From Pseudomonas eutrophicaquae (GTDB taxonomy: Bacteria; Pseudomonadota; Gammaproteobacteria; Pseudomonadales; Pseudomonadaceae), in NCBI RefSeq assembly GCF_023544715.1, contig NZ_JAMJEZ010000006.1, positions 79,942-143,941 on the forward strand: a stretch of DNA of 64,000 nt, in the 5' to 3' direction. A program made the position numbers and the translations under genes. The notes beneath the pieces are model-generated. The model did not search any database. It had not been told where the DNA came from and saw only the letters and a list, made by a program, of their open reading frames with translations. Shown piece by piece: positions 42,546 through 52,612 of this stretch (position 1 is the first letter of the stretch; each line of letters begins with the position of its first letter).

Positions 42546-43973
42546 TCAGGCCTCTGCGCCCCCACCCGTCTTACGGCGCGGAATGCCCAGACGCTGGCGC
42601 CGCTCCCACAGGCATTTGCGACTGATGCCAAGCTTGCGCGCCAGTTCGGTCTCGGTCATGTGATCCTGATGTTCAAGGACGAAATGCTGGAAGTAATCCT
42701 CTAGGGACAAATCCTCCGCCGGCTCATGCTTGCTGACGGCGGCATGCTCGCCGGGCGAGGTGAGGAAGTCCGCGTTATCCTGCAGTTCGACATCAATCCC
42801 CAGCAGGTCCAGCGGGATCTGCGTCCCCTCGCTGAGGATCACCGCGCGCTCGATGGCGTTTTCCAGTTCGCGCACGTTACCCGGCCAGTGGTACTGGCGG
42901 ATGCCGCGCAGCGCCTCATCCGACAGCGCCAGGGCATCGCGGCCCATGCGGGTACGCTGGCGCTCGAGAAATACCCGGGCGATATCCAGCACATCGTCCT
43001 CGCGCTCGCGCAGCGCCGGCAGGCGCAGGGCAATCACGTTGAGGCGGTAGTAGAGGTCTTCACGGAACTGGCCGGTGCGCGCCAGGTTCTTGAGGTCACG
43101 GTGCGTCGCCGCGATCAGCCGCACATCGACCTTCTGGGCATGCACCGAGCCGACCCGGCGGATTTCGCCCTCCTGCAGCACACGCAGCAGACGCGCCTGG
43201 GCTTCCAGCGGCAGTTCGCCGATCTCATCGAGGAACAGCGTGCCGCCATCGGCCGCCTCGACCAGCCCGGTGCGTGCGGCGGTTGCACCGGTGAAGGCGC
43301 CTTTTTCGTGGCCGAACAGTTCTGATTCGATGAGGGTTTCCGGAATGGCCGCGCAGTTCACCGAAATCAGCGGAGCCTTGGTGCGCCGCGACAGGTTATG
43401 CAGCGCGCGGGCGACCAGCTCCTTGCCGGTACCGGACTCGCCCTGAATCAGCACCGTGGAGTCGGTCGGTGCGACCTTGCGGATCTTGCCGAACAGATCC
43501 TGCATCGCCGCACAGCGGCCAATGATGCCGATATCGTCGCTGGCGACCGGCTCAGGTGCCGCGCCGCCCGGCGCACGCTCGCTGGCGGGCGCTGCCTGAG
43601 GGGCGGCGTCGCTGGCAGCGCATGGGCAATCGCGCAGGATCCGCGCGATGGTCTGCAGCATCTCGTCGTGATCGAACGGTTTGGCGATGTAGTCGATGGC
43701 GCCGAGCTTCATCGAGTCGACCGCCGAGCGCAGGCTGGCGTAGCTGGTCATGATCAGCACCGGCGTGCCTTCGGCCAGCGCGATCAGCTCGGTACCGGGG
43801 GCGCCGGGCAGGCGCAGGTCACTGATGATCAGGTCGAAGCGGGAGAACGGTTGCTGCTGCTGGGCTTCCTGCACCGATCCGGCCTCGCTGACCGTGTAGT
43901 GATTACGCTCCAGCAGACGGCGCAGGGCCGAGCGGATGATGGTTTCGTCTTCGACGAGGAGGATGTGTGTCAT
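42546..43973 (-). CDS. cbrB: Sigma-54-dependent response regulator CbrB
   Basis: A 475-residue NtrC-family regulator. The receiver domain has phospho-acceptor D52 in [10 protein letters not shown], plus the conserved Thr and Lys ([16 protein letters not shown]). The AAA+ domain has Walker A GESGTGKE and the sigma-54 contact loop GAFTGA. A Fis-type helix-turn-helix ([18 protein letters not shown]) ends it. With CbrA it controls use of amino acids and other carbon sources by activating crcZ. Confidence 0.97.
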   Translation of the reverse strand: MTHILLVEDETIIRSALRRLLERNHYTVSEAGSVQEAQQQQPFSRFDLIISDLRLPGAPGTELIALAEGTPVLIMTSYASLRSAVDSMKLGAIDYIAKPFDHDEMLQTIARILRDCPCAASDAAPQAAPASERAPGGAAPEPVASDDIGIIGRCAAMQDLFGKIRKVAPTDSTVLIQGESGTGKELVARALHNLSRRTKAPLISVNCAAIPETLIESELFGHEKGAFTGATAARTGLVEAADGGTLFLDEIGELPLEAQARLLRVLQEGEIRRVGSVHAQKVDVRLIAATHRDLKNLARTGQFREDLYYRLNVIALRLPALREREDDVLDIARVFLERQRTRMGRDALALSDEALRGIRQYHWPGNVRELENAIERAVILSEGTQIPLDLLGIDVELQDNADFLTSPGEHAAVSKHEPAEDLSLEDYFQHFVLEHQDHMTETELARKLGISRKCLWERRQRLGIPRRKTGGGAEA

Positions 43974-44069
43974 GTCTGTTCAGCTCTCGCGACAGGCTTG
44001 CAGCCTGCCGGATACAGGATTGGGCCGTCGGGGCGGCAGCCGGTCCCTGCATCCGGTGGCGACGGGTGA

Positions 44070-47015
44070 CTACAGGGCCGTCGGGCCGGCATAGCGCGGT
44101 AGGGTAACCCGAATGCGCGTGCCGCGCTGCCTTTGTGGGTCGGCCGGGCTGTCGATGGTGATCTGCCCATAGTGTTCCTCGACGATCGAATAGACCAGTG
44201 CCAGCCCCAAACCTGTGCCCTTGCCGGGATCCTTGGTGGTGAAGAAGGGCTCGAACAGACGCTCGACGATCGATTTGGGAATGCCGGTTCCCTGGTCCTC
44301 GACGACCAGCTCCACAGTCTCCTCGCCGGCCTCGCTACGGATTTGGATCTGCCCGCCGGGCGGTGAGGCGTCACGGGCGTTGGACAGCAGGTTGATCAGC
44401 ACCTGGGCCAGCCGCTGCGAATCACCGACGACGTAGTGCTGGGGATCGCACAGGTTCTGGTAGTGCACCTCATGCTCGCGGTTCAGCGACAGCAGGGCGA
44501 TGGCCTCGCGGGCGGTGTCGGCCAGGCTGACCGGCTCGCTGGCGCGCTGATGACCGCCGGCATGGGCAAAGCTCATCAGCGACTGGACGATGCGGGTGAT
44601 GCGCTTGGTCAGGGCGATGATCTGCTCGCTGGTTTCAGTGATTTCGCGATCGCCCTCGCGCTCCTCGTGCAGGTTCTGCGCGAGACAGGCAATGCCGGTG
44701 ACCGGGTTGCCGATCTCGTGGGCGACCCCGGCAGCCAGGCGACCGATCGAGGCAAGGCGCTCGGAGTGCACCAGGCGGTCTTCCAGTAGCTGGGTTTCGG
44801 TCTGATCCTCGACCAGCAGCACCAGGCCACTGTTACCGGGGGCCAGCGGTTCGTCGATGGCCGCCTTGTGCAGGTTCAGCCAGTGCAGCTGGCCGTCGAG
44901 TTCCAGACGCTGCTTGTGCAGGTGCTCGTCCGGCCCCTGGATGAAACTCTCCAGCAGGCTGCGCCAGGGTTCGGCCAGGCCGGTGAGGCGCGAGCCGACG
45001 GTCTGGCGAGCATCGATACCGGTCAGCTCTTCCATGGCGCGGTTCCACATCAGGATCTCGCGGTCCTTGGCCAGCGAGCAGACGCCCATCGGCAGCTCCT
45101 GCAGGGTCTGGCGGTGGTAGCGGCGCAGGGCATCGAGTTCGGCGGCAAGGCCGGTCAGGCGCGACTGGTAGTCCTCCAGGCGGCTTTCGATGAAGTGGAT
45201 GTCCTCGGTGACGTAGCTGTCGCCACCGGCCTTGTAGGGCAGGAAGGTCTCGACGATATCGCGGGCGACGCTCGGGCCGAGCAGCCCGGAGAGGTTGGCC
45301 TCGATGCGGTCGCGCAGGCGGCGCAGCGCATAGGGGCGCTGCTCGTCGAAAGGCAGGCCCAGATCCTGCAACGCCTGCTCCACCTCGCGCTGCGCGGTAC
45401 GCGCACCGAGCGGGCGGGCCAGTTCGCTGGCAAATTCCTGCGGTGAGTTGGCCAGCAATTCGCGGCGTTGCGGGCGGCGCACGGTATCCAGGGCGCAGGC
45501 TTCGGCGGCGCTGCGCTCCTCATCGCTGGCGCTGCTGAACAGCGAGACCAGGCAGAACACCAGCACGTTGACGGTCAGCGAGGCGATGGCGGCCAGGTGC
45601 CAGCTGGTGTCGTCGAGCACATAGACCATGTCCAGAACCGGCAGATAAAAGCCGGGCACTCTGCCGATCAGCGGCAGCAGCATGGTCAGGACCCATACCA
45701 GGATGCCGGCCACCAGCCCGCCGATGAAGCCGCGACGGTTGGCGCCGGTCCAGTACAGCAGCGCCAGGGCGCCGGGCAGGAACTGCAAGGTGGCGACGAA
45801 CGAGACGGTGCCCAGATGCGAGAGATTCTGGCGATGATCGATCAGCTGGAAGAAGCCGTAGCTGCCGGCGATGATCGCCACGATCAGCAGGCGCCGGGTC
45901 CACTTCAGCCAGCGGTAGATATTGTCCTCGGCCGGCGGCTGGTAAAGCGGCAGCACCAGATGATTGAGCGCCATCCCCGACAGCGCCAGGCTGGTGACGA
46001 TCACCAGACCGCTGGCCGCTGACAGGCCGCCCAGGAAGGCGGCAAACACCAGCCAGGGCTGCTCCAGGCTCAGGCCGATACCTAGGGTGAAGTAGTCCGG
46101 GGCGGTCTCGGTCTGCAGCTTGAGGCCCGCCCAGAGGATCGGCGGCACCGCCAGGCTCATCAGCAGCAGGAACAGCGGCAGGCCCCAGCTGGCGCTGATC
46201 AGCGAGCGGGTGTCGAGGTTTTCGGTGAAGGTCATGTGGAACATGTGCGGCGTCACCACCGCCGCGGCGAAGAACACCAAAAGCAGGGTGCGCCACGGAC
46301 CTTCCTGCAGCGGGGTGTGCAGGGTGCTCAGCGCATCCTTGTTGACCAGCAGCCACTGCTCAAGCCCCTGCGGGCCATCGAACACGCCGTACAGGGCATA
46401 GGCGCCGATCGCCAGCATCGCGCACAGCTTGACCAGCGACTCGAAGGCGATGGCGATCACCAGTCCTGGATGCCGCTCGCGGCTGGCCACATTGCGCGCG
46501 GCAAACAGGAAGGTGAACAGGATGATCAGCGTGCAGAAGGTCAGGGCGACCTGCTGGCGCCGGTCATCGCCGGTGATCAGCGCGACGCTGTCAACGATCG
46601 ACTGAATCTGCAGCGCCATCAAGGGCATCACCGCCAGCAGCATGAAGATGCTGGTCAGGGTGCCGGCCCACGGGCTGCGAAAGCGGAAGGCGAACAGGTC
46701 GGCCAGCGAGGCCAGCTGGTAGGTACGGGTCAGACGCAGGATTGGCTGCATCAGCACCGGTGCTAACAGGAAGGCGCCAGAAATCCCCAGGTAAATGGCC
46801 AGAAAGGCATAGCCGTACTGATAGGACAGCCCGACCGCGCCATAGAACGCCCAAGCGCTGGTGTAAACACCCAGTGACAGGGTGTAGGTCAGTGGATGGC
46901 GCAGCAAGCCGGCGGGCAGTTTGCCGCGCTCGGTCAGCCAGGCCAGCCCGGAGAGCAGGATCAGGTAGGCGATGCTGATCAGCAGCAGGTCGCTGAGGTC
47001 AAAGTTCGTCGGCAT
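44070..47015 (-). CDS. cbrA: Sensor histidine kinase CbrA with transporter-like domain
   Basis: A 981-residue protein. Residues about 1-500 form an SLC5/solute-symporter-like domain with some 12-13 membrane helices. A STAC-like linker and a PAS domain (about 610-720) follow. Kinase elements are the phospho-acceptor H766 in GVAHEIGNPV, the N box INLLSNARDA and the G boxes EDQGTGIP and KGTGLGLALV. It phosphorylates CbrB. The start at 47015 lies within the last 17 bases of cbrX. Confidence 0.97.
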   Translation of the reverse strand: MPTNFDLSDLLLISIAYLILLSGLAWLTERGKLPAGLLRHPLTYTLSLGVYTSAWAFYGAVGLSYQYGYAFLAIYLGISGAFLLAPVLMQPILRLTRTYQLASLADLFAFRFRSPWAGTLTSIFMLLAVMPLMALQIQSIVDSVALITGDDRRQQVALTFCTLIILFTFLFAARNVASRERHPGLVIAIAFESLVKLCAMLAIGAYALYGVFDGPQGLEQWLLVNKDALSTLHTPLQEGPWRTLLLVFFAAAVVTPHMFHMTFTENLDTRSLISASWGLPLFLLLMSLAVPPILWAGLKLQTETAPDYFTLGIGLSLEQPWLVFAAFLGGLSAASGLVIVTSLALSGMALNHLVLPLYQPPAEDNIYRWLKWTRRLLIVAIIAGSYGFFQLIDHRQNLSHLGTVSFVATLQFLPGALALLYWTGANRRGFIGGLVAGILVWVLTMLLPLIGRVPGFYLPVLDMVYVLDDTSWHLAAIASLTVNVLVFCLVSLFSSASDEERSAAEACALDTVRRPQRRELLANSPQEFASELARPLGARTAQREVEQALQDLGLPFDEQRPYALRRLRDRIEANLSGLLGPSVARDIVETFLPYKAGGDSYVTEDIHFIESRLEDYQSRLTGLAAELDALRRYHRQTLQELPMGVCSLAKDREILMWNRAMEELTGIDARQTVGSRLTGLAEPWRSLLESFIQGPDEHLHKQRLELDGQLHWLNLHKAAIDEPLAPGNSGLVLLVEDQTETQLLEDRLVHSERLASIGRLAAGVAHEIGNPVTGIACLAQNLHEEREGDREITETSEQIIALTKRITRIVQSLMSFAHAGGHQRASEPVSLADTAREAIALLSLNREHEVHYQNLCDPQHYVVGDSQRLAQVLINLLSNARDASPPGGQIQIRSEAGEETVELVVEDQGTGIPKSIVERLFEPFFTTKDPGKGTGLGLALVYSIVEEHYGQITIDSPADPQRQRGTRIRVTLPRYAGPTAL

Positions 47016-47175
47016 CGCGCTGGCTCTGCAGGATAAAGGTGACGGCGATCAGGATCAGCCAGAGCATGTAGGGCCGGTACCAGGCCCCGTTCGGGTCGAT
47101 CCACCAATCCATGATGGCCGGGGAGAACAGGTAGATCCCGACCACCAGGATCAGAACCAGCCGGTAGATGTACAT
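46999..47175 (-). CDS. cbrX: Small membrane protein CbrX, overlapping cbrA
   Basis: A 58-residue frame from ATG 47175 to TGA at 46999-47001: MYIYRLVLILVVGIYLFSPA, a WWIDPNGAWYRPYMLW middle and a QSQRDADEL end. It has two hydrophobic segments. The stop lies 17 bases inside cbrA, so cbrA translation is probably coupled to it; coupling of this kind has been described for cbrX-cbrA in Pseudomonas putida as I recall. Confidence 0.88.
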   Translation of the reverse strand: MYIYRLVLILVVGIYLFSPAIMDWWIDPNGAWYRPYMLWLILIAVTFILQSQRDADEL

Positions 47176-47236
47176 GGCAGGGCTCGCGAAGACGCAGAAG
47201 CGCCGATGGTAGCCGAGCGGGCCGGTGCAGGGAACG

Positions 47237-48124
47237 TCAGCGCACGAAGGCTTCGCTCAGGCCCAGGCAGTGGGGGATGGCTGCGGCCTGCCAGTGCGCG
47301 ATGGCCCAGGCAAGCATCGCCTCGGGGCGAGCGCCCTCCAGCTCCGCCGGGGGCCGCTGGCCGAGGGCGCGCAGCGCGCGCAGCAGCTCGGCCGGTGCCC
47401 GCTCGGGCGGCAGCGGCGGCGAGCGGTAGGACTTGCCGAGTTTGTGGCCATCGGGCTGTAGCAACAGCGGGATGTGCAGGTAACGCGGTTGCGGCAGGCC
47501 GAGCAGTGCTTGCAGGTACAGCTGGCGCGGGGTGGAGTCGAGCAGATCGGCGCCGCGCACCACGTCGGTGATGCCTTGCCAGGCATCGTCGAGCACCACC
47601 GCCAGCTGGTAGGCATACAGGCCATCGCGGCGCTGGATGATGAAATCGCCGACGTCACGGGCCAGATTCTGCGCAAAGCGCCCCTGCACACGATCAAAAA
47701 AGGCGTACTCGGCATCCGGGACGCGCAGGCGGATCGCCGCATCCTCGCGCGGGTGTTGGCGGTCACGGCAGGTGCCGGGATAAATCAGCTGGCCCTCGAG
47801 CTGCTTGCGCGAGCAGCGGCAGGCGTAGGCCAGACCCTGTGCCAGCAGGCGATCCACGGCCGCGGCGTAAGCGGCGTGGCGGGTGCTCTGGCGCTCAACC
47901 GGGCCATCCCAGTGCAGGCCGTAGGTATCCAGCGTGCGCAGGATGGTGTCCTGTGCGCCGGGCATCTCCCGTGGCGGGTCCAGATCCTCCATGCGCAGCA
48001 GCCAGCGACCGCCGACGGCGCGGGCATCGAGAAAGGAGGCCAGGGCTGCGACCAGCGAGCCGAAGTGCAGGTAGCCGCTGGGGGTGGGCGCAAAACGGCC
48101 AACGTAGGGGCGGGGCGGGCTCAT
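47237..48124 (-). CDS. gluQ: Glutamyl-Q tRNA(Asp) synthetase
   Basis: A 295-residue GluRS-like catalytic domain without an anticodon-binding domain. The HIGH-equivalent is GYLHFGS and the KMSKS-equivalent GHKLGKS. A zinc-type cluster CRCSRKQL is at about 100-107, with a later Tyr and Cys (YPGTC). It attaches glutamate to queuosine in tRNA-Asp. It is adjacent to dksA, the usual context. Confidence 0.95.
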   Translation of the reverse strand: MSPPRPYVGRFAPTPSGYLHFGSLVAALASFLDARAVGGRWLLRMEDLDPPREMPGAQDTILRTLDTYGLHWDGPVERQSTRHAAYAAAVDRLLAQGLAYACRCSRKQLEGQLIYPGTCRDRQHPREDAAIRLRVPDAEYAFFDRVQGRFAQNLARDVGDFIIQRRDGLYAYQLAVVLDDAWQGITDVVRGADLLDSTPRQLYLQALLGLPQPRYLHIPLLLQPDGHKLGKSYRSPPLPPERAPAELLRALRALGQRPPAELEGARPEAMLAWAIAHWQAAAIPHCLGLSEAFVR

Positions 48125-48239
48125 GAGGGGGCTTGGCTGATCATTCAGGGGGCGATCACCGTTGCGGTGAGGCCCATAACGCCTGCGGCCGAGCAGCGCG
48201 GTGCTGCAGAGGGCCGGCAGGCGGGAGAGTGGGCAGGAC

Positions 48240-48683
48240 TCAGGCGCCGAGCTGCTTTTCCTTGATTTCTGCCAGGGTCTTGCAGTCGATGCACAGGGTG
48301 GCGGTGGGGCGGGCTTCCAGACGGCGGATGCCGATCTCGACGCCGCAGGATTCGCACCAGCCGTACTCGTTATCCTCGATCAGCTGCAGGGTTTCATCGA
48401 TCTTCTTGATCAGCTTGCGCTCGCGATCGCGGGCGCGCAGCTCCAGGCTGAATTCCTCTTCCTGGCTGGCGCGATCAGCGGGGTCGGGGAAGTTGGCGGC
48501 CTCATCCTGCATGTGATGCACGGTGCGGTCGACTTCCTCCATCAGCTCCTGCTTCCAGTTGTTGAGGATGCCGACAAAATGCGCACGCATTGCGTCGCTC
48601 ATGTACTCCTCGCCGGCGCTTTCCTTATAGGGTTCGAAGCCGCGGATCAGTTGACTGTTCTTTTCTTGGGTCTTGGTGGCCAT
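48240..48683 (-). CDS. dksA: RNA polymerase-binding factor DksA
   Basis: A 147-residue protein from ATG 48683. The coiled coil (about 30-110) has the tip with the key acidic pair in NFPDPADRASQEEE. The four-cysteine zinc finger is CESCGVEIG...CIDCK. It acts with ppGpp on rRNA and amino acid promoters. The much longer frame upstream is only an antisense shadow of the aminotransferase gene. Confidence 0.98.
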   Translation of the reverse strand: MATKTQEKNSQLIRGFEPYKESAGEEYMSDAMRAHFVGILNNWKQELMEEVDRTVHHMQDEAANFPDPADRASQEEEFSLELRARDRERKLIKKIDETLQLIEDNEYGWCESCGVEIGIRRLEARPTATLCIDCKTLAEIKEKQLGA

Positions 48684-48878
48684 GCGATGTCCGCCTCTCA
48701 GATTCGCTAATCCCGTGCGCAGGGGAGTGTCCGTTCCCGGTCCGTGGGCCGGGTGCCTGCGTTTGCAAGCGGGCGAACCTACCAGAAACCCCCCGCGGGC
48801 GCCAGCCTGCCGGCATATCGCTGCAGCCCTCGCCCCGGCGCTTGCTAGAATCGCCTTTTTTGCCGCCGGAGCCGCCTG

Positions 48879-50060
48879 ATGCCGCCCGTTTACAGTGCGC
48901 GCAGTCGCGCCATCGAACCCTTCCATGTCATGGCGCTGCTGGCGCGGGCCCAGGCCCTTGAAGCAGCCGGGCATGATGTGATCCATCTGGAAATCGGCGA
49001 GCCGGATTTCCCCACGGCGGCGCCGATCGTGCAGGCCGGGCAGGCGGCGCTGGCCGCCGGGCACACCCGCTACACCGCCGCGCGCGGTCTGCCGGCGCTG
49101 CGTGAGGCGCTGAGCGGCTTCTATGCCCGCCGCTATGGCCTCGACATCGACCCGCAGCGCATCCTCATCACCCCCGGCGGCAGTGGCGCGCTGCTGCTGG
49201 CCGCGGCCTTGCTGGTCGATCCCGGCAAGCACTGGCTGCTGGCGGATCCCGGTTACCCCTGCAATCGGCACTTCCTGCGTCTGGTCGAGGCGCGTGCCCA
49301 GCTGGTACCGGTCGGCCCGGCTTCGGCCTACCAGCTGACCCCTGAGCTGATCGACCAGCACTGGACGCCGGACAGTGTCGGCGCGCTCTTGGCCTCGCCG
49401 GCCAACCCGACCGGCACCGTGTTGTCCCGCGCCGAGCTGGCGGCGCTGTCGGCAACATTGCGGGCGCGTGGCGGGCATCTGCTGGTGGATGAGATCTATC
49501 ACGGCCTGACCTACGGGCTGGAGGCGCCCAGCGTGCTGGAGGTGGATGACGAAGCCTTCGTGCTCAACAGCTTCTCCAAGTACTTCGGCATGACTGGCTG
49601 GCGACTCGGCTGGCTGGTGGCGCCGCAGGCCGCCGTGCCGGAGCTGGAGAAGCTGGCGCAGAACCTCTATATCAGCGCGCCGACCATCGCCCAGCATGCT
49701 GCGCTGGCCTGCTTCGAAGAAGACACCCTGGCGATCCTCGAGGCGCGCCGCGCCGAGTTTGCCAAGCGCCGCGACTATCTGCTGCCGGCGCTGCGTCAGC
49801 TGGGTTTTCGCATCGACGTCGAGCCGCAGGGCGCGTTCTACCTGTACGCCGATATCAGCGCACTGGGCGGCGATGCCCAGGCGTTCTGCGCTCACCTGCT
49901 GGAAACCGAGCATGTGGCGGTGACCCCGGGATTGGACTTTGGCCACTACCGCTCCGCCCATCATGTGCGCTTTGCCTACACCCAGAGCGTGCCGCGCCTT
50001 GAGCAGGCGGTGGCGCGCATTGCCCGGGCCTTGCAGCACTGGAGGCCCGATGCAGTTTGA
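48879..50060 (+). CDS. Class I/II pyridoxal-phosphate aminotransferase
   Basis: A 393-residue fold-type I enzyme. The cofactor lysine is K234 in [28 protein letters not shown] and [10 protein letters not shown] are the conserved PLP contact segments. It resembles aspartate/aromatic-type aminotransferases; substrate cannot be told from sequence. A TAGAAT -10 at 48846 precedes it. sfsA overlaps its stop by 11 bases. Confidence 0.88.
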   Translation: MPPVYSARSRAIEPFHVMALLARAQALEAAGHDVIHLEIGEPDFPTAAPIVQAGQAALAAGHTRYTAARGLPALREALSGFYARRYGLDIDPQRILITPGGSGALLLAAALLVDPGKHWLLADPGYPCNRHFLRLVEARAQLVPVGPASAYQLTPELIDQHWTPDSVGALLASPANPTGTVLSRAELAALSATLRARGGHLLVDEIYHGLTYGLEAPSVLEVDDEAFVLNSFSKYFGMTGWRLGWLVAPQAAVPELEKLAQNLYISAPTIAQHAALACFEEDTLAILEARRAEFAKRRDYLLPALRQLGFRIDVEPQGAFYLYADISALGGDAQAFCAHLLETEHVAVTPGLDFGHYRSAHHVRFAYTQSVPRLEQAVARIARALQHWRPDAV

Positions 50061-50772
50061 ACCGCCCTTGGAAGCCGCTCGCCTGCTGCGTCGCTACCAG
50101 CGCTTCTTCGCTGATATCGAGACCCTGGCGGGCGAGCGGCTGACCGTGCATTGCCCGAACACCGGGGCCATGCGTCATTGCCTGGTCGAAGGCGGGCAGG
50201 TCTGGTTCAGCCGCAGCAAGGATCCGCGGCGCAAGCTGCCGGGGACCTGGGAGCTGGCGCAGACGCCCCACGGCCGGCTGGCCTGCATCAATACCGCGCG
50301 GGCCAATCCGCTGGTCGAGGAGGCCCTGCGGGCCGGGCGGATCGAGGGGCTGGAGGGCTTTAGTGCCCTGCGCCGCGAGGTGCGCTATGGCACGGAGAAC
50401 AGCCGCATCGACTTCTGCCTGGACTATGCCGGGGGCCCCTCGGTGTATCTCGAGGTCAAGAGCGTCACGCTGGGCTTTGCCGACAGCACGGTGGCGGCCT
50501 TCCCGGATACGGTGAGCGCGCGGGCCAGCAAGCACCTGCGCGAACTGGCGGCGCTGGCGCGTCAGGGGGGGCGGGCGGTGCTGCTCTACTGCGTCAATCT
50601 CTCGGGCATCAGCGCGGTGCGGGCGGCTGAGGAGATCGATCCGGCCTATGCCCGGGCGCTGGCGGAGGCGCGGGCTGCGGGCGTTGAAGTGCGTGCCGTG
50701 GCGGTCGAGCTGTCTGTGCAGGGGCTGCAGGTAACGCACGCCTTACCGGTACTGAGCGGAGCCGCGCCATGA
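50050..50772 (+). CDS. sfsA: Sugar fermentation stimulation protein homologue
   Basis: A 240-residue protein from ATG 50050, with GGAGG nearby. It carries the SfsA marks [15 protein letters not shown]-like ([14 protein letters not shown]), [13 protein letters not shown] and [12 protein letters not shown] with a nuclease-like D/E-x-K arrangement, and RAVLLYCVN. The true function is unsettled; DNA-binding and nuclease roles have been suggested. It overlaps the aminotransferase gene. Confidence 0.93.
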   Translation: MQFEPPLEAARLLRRYQRFFADIETLAGERLTVHCPNTGAMRHCLVEGGQVWFSRSKDPRRKLPGTWELAQTPHGRLACINTARANPLVEEALRAGRIEGLEGFSALRREVRYGTENSRIDFCLDYAGGPSVYLEVKSVTLGFADSTVAAFPDTVSARASKHLRELAALARQGGRAVLLYCVNLSGISAVRAAEEIDPAYARALAEARAAGVEVRAVAVELSVQGLQVTHALPVLSGAAP

Positions 50773-50806
50773 CGGCCCCCTTGCGGCAACCGGGCGGGGT
50801 GGGGCG

Positions 50807-51835
50807 ATGACTCGCCGCGTGCTGGGCTTGCCTCTGCTGGGGCTGCTGCTTGCGCTGGCCGTGTTGCTGTCGCTGTCGCTGGGGGCGCTGTCGCTGCCGC
50901 TCGGTGAGACGCTGCGGGCGCTGGGCCACGGGCTGGGCCTGCCGTTGCCCGGCGAGGTGTCGAGGCAGACCGAGCAAATCCTGCTGCAGATTCGCCTGCC
51001 GCGCACCTTGCTGGGGCTGACGGTGGGCGCGGTGCTGGCGCTGTGCGGGGTGGCGATGCAGGGGCTGTTTCGCAACCCGCTGGCCGATCCCGGGCTGATC
51101 GGGGTGTCCAGCGGGGCGGCGCTCGGCGCGGCCTGTGCCATTGTGCTGGGCGCCTGGCTGGGCGGCGTGCCCTCGGTACTGGCGCCTTATCTATTGTCGC
51201 TGTGCGCGTTTGCTGGCGGGCTGCTGGTGACCGCACTGGTCTACCGGATGGGCCAGCGTGAGGGCCAAACTCGGGTGGCCACGCTGCTGCTGGCGGGCAT
51301 CGCTTTGACCGCGCTGTCCGGTGCGCTGATCGGCTTGCTCAGCTATCTGGCTGACGACACCACGCTGCGCAGCCTGACCTTCTGGAATCTGGGCAGCCTG
51401 AATGGCGCGAGCTATGCGCGGCTCTGGCCGCTGCTCTTGGTCACGCTGGCCGTGGCGCTCTGGCTGCCGCGGCGCGCGCAGGCTTTGAATGCTCTGCTGC
51501 TTGGCGAGGCCGAAGCCCGGCATCTGGGCATCGAGGTCGAGCGGCTCAAGCGCGAGCTGGTGCTGTGTACCGCGCTGGGGGTGGGCGCGGCGGTGGCGGC
51601 GGCAGGGCTGATCGGTTTTATTGGCTTAGTGGTACCGCACCTGATGCGCTTGTTGGTCGGCCCCGATCATCGCCGGCTGTTACCGGCGGCGGCGCTGGGC
51701 GGTGCCACGCTGCTGCTGCTGGCGGACCTGTGCGCGCGCCTGCTGCTGATGCCGGCGGAGCTGCCGATCGGGGTCATCACCGCGCTGCTGGGGGCGCCAT
51801 TCTTTTTGTTGTTGCTGGTGCGGGGACGTTATTGA
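50807..51835 (+). CDS. phuU: Heme/iron ABC transporter permease
   Basis: A 342-residue FecCD/BtuC-type permease with about ten membrane helices. Family features are [43 protein letters not shown] and the C-terminal [20 protein letters not shown] (EAA-like coupling helix). Together with the following ATPase and ChaN-type lipoprotein it matches phuU of the Pseudomonas heme locus. No phuT or receptor gene precedes it, and no Fur box was seen in the 34-base gap after sfsA. Confidence 0.88.
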   Translation: MTRRVLGLPLLGLLLALAVLLSLSLGALSLPLGETLRALGHGLGLPLPGEVSRQTEQILLQIRLPRTLLGLTVGAVLALCGVAMQGLFRNPLADPGLIGVSSGAALGAACAIVLGAWLGGVPSVLAPYLLSLCAFAGGLLVTALVYRMGQREGQTRVATLLLAGIALTALSGALIGLLSYLADDTTLRSLTFWNLGSLNGASYARLWPLLLVTLAVALWLPRRAQALNALLLGEAEARHLGIEVERLKRELVLCTALGVGAAVAAAGLIGFIGLVVPHLMRLLVGPDHRRLLPAAALGGATLLLLADLCARLLLMPAELPIGVITALLGAPFFLLLLVRGRY

Positions 51836-52602
51836 TGTTGCAGGCCCGACGACTGAGCGTGCGCCGCGGACCGTGTCCGGTGCTGGAGGGAATCGAGCTG
51901 TCGCTGCAAGGCGGTGAGGTGCTGGGCGTGCTGGGCCCCAATGGCGCGGGCAAGAGCAGCCTGTTGGCGGCGCTGAGTGGTGAGCTGGCGCCGGCAGACG
52001 GCGAAGTTCTGCTCGGTGGGCAGCCGCTGGCCCGTCTGGCGGCCCGCCAGCGCGCCCGCCAGTTGGCGGTGCTGCCGCAGCGGTCGGCGCTGCAGTTCGA
52101 TTTTCGCGTCGAGGAGGTGGTGGCGCTGGGGCGGCTGCCCCACGCCGATACCCCGGACAGCGCCCGTCAGGCGCTGGAAGGTGCGCTGCAGGCGGCGGAT
52201 ATCCTCCACCTGCGCCCGCGTGATTATCTGGGTCTCTCCGGGGGTGAGCGTCAGCGGGTGCAGCTGGCGCGGGTGCTGGCACAATTGTGGCCGGGGCGCG
52301 CCGGGCAGGTGCTGCTGCTCGATGAGCCAACCGCGATGCTCGATCCCCTGCACCAGCATGCCTGCCTGCAGGCCGCCCGGACGCTGGCCGCGCGGGGTGT
52401 TGCGGTGCTGGTGATCCTGCATGACCTCAATCTGGCTGCCCGTTATTGTGATCGCCTGCTGCTGCTCGCCGGGGGGCGGGTGCAGGCGCTGGGCACGGTG
52501 GCCGAGGTGCTGCGTGCCGAGGTCTTGCAGGCCGTGTTCGGCCTGCAGGTGCTGATTCAGCCCCACCCCGAGCGGGGGCATCCTGTGGTCATTGCCCGTT
52601 AA
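51835..52602 (+). CDS. phuV: Heme ABC transporter ATP-binding protein
   Basis: A 255-residue ABC ATPase from ATG 51835, overlapping the phuU stop by one base. Walker A is GPNGAGKS, the signature LSGGERQRV, Walker [14 protein letters not shown] and the switch His [25 protein letters not shown] marks the HmuV/PhuV family. It powers heme import through PhuU. Confidence 0.92.
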   Translation: MLQARRLSVRRGPCPVLEGIELSLQGGEVLGVLGPNGAGKSSLLAALSGELAPADGEVLLGGQPLARLAARQRARQLAVLPQRSALQFDFRVEEVVALGRLPHADTPDSARQALEGALQAADILHLRPRDYLGLSGGERQRVQLARVLAQLWPGRAGQVLLLDEPTAMLDPLHQHACLQAARTLAARGVAVLVILHDLNLAARYCDRLLLLAGGRVQALGTVAEVLRAEVLQAVFGLQVLIQPHPERGHPVVIAR

Positions 52603-52612
52603 GGAGGCGTTC

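Noticed and set aside
50773-50806. Possible Fur box before the heme permease
   Set aside because: The gap is only 34 bases and GC-rich, with no GATAATGATAATC-like sequence.
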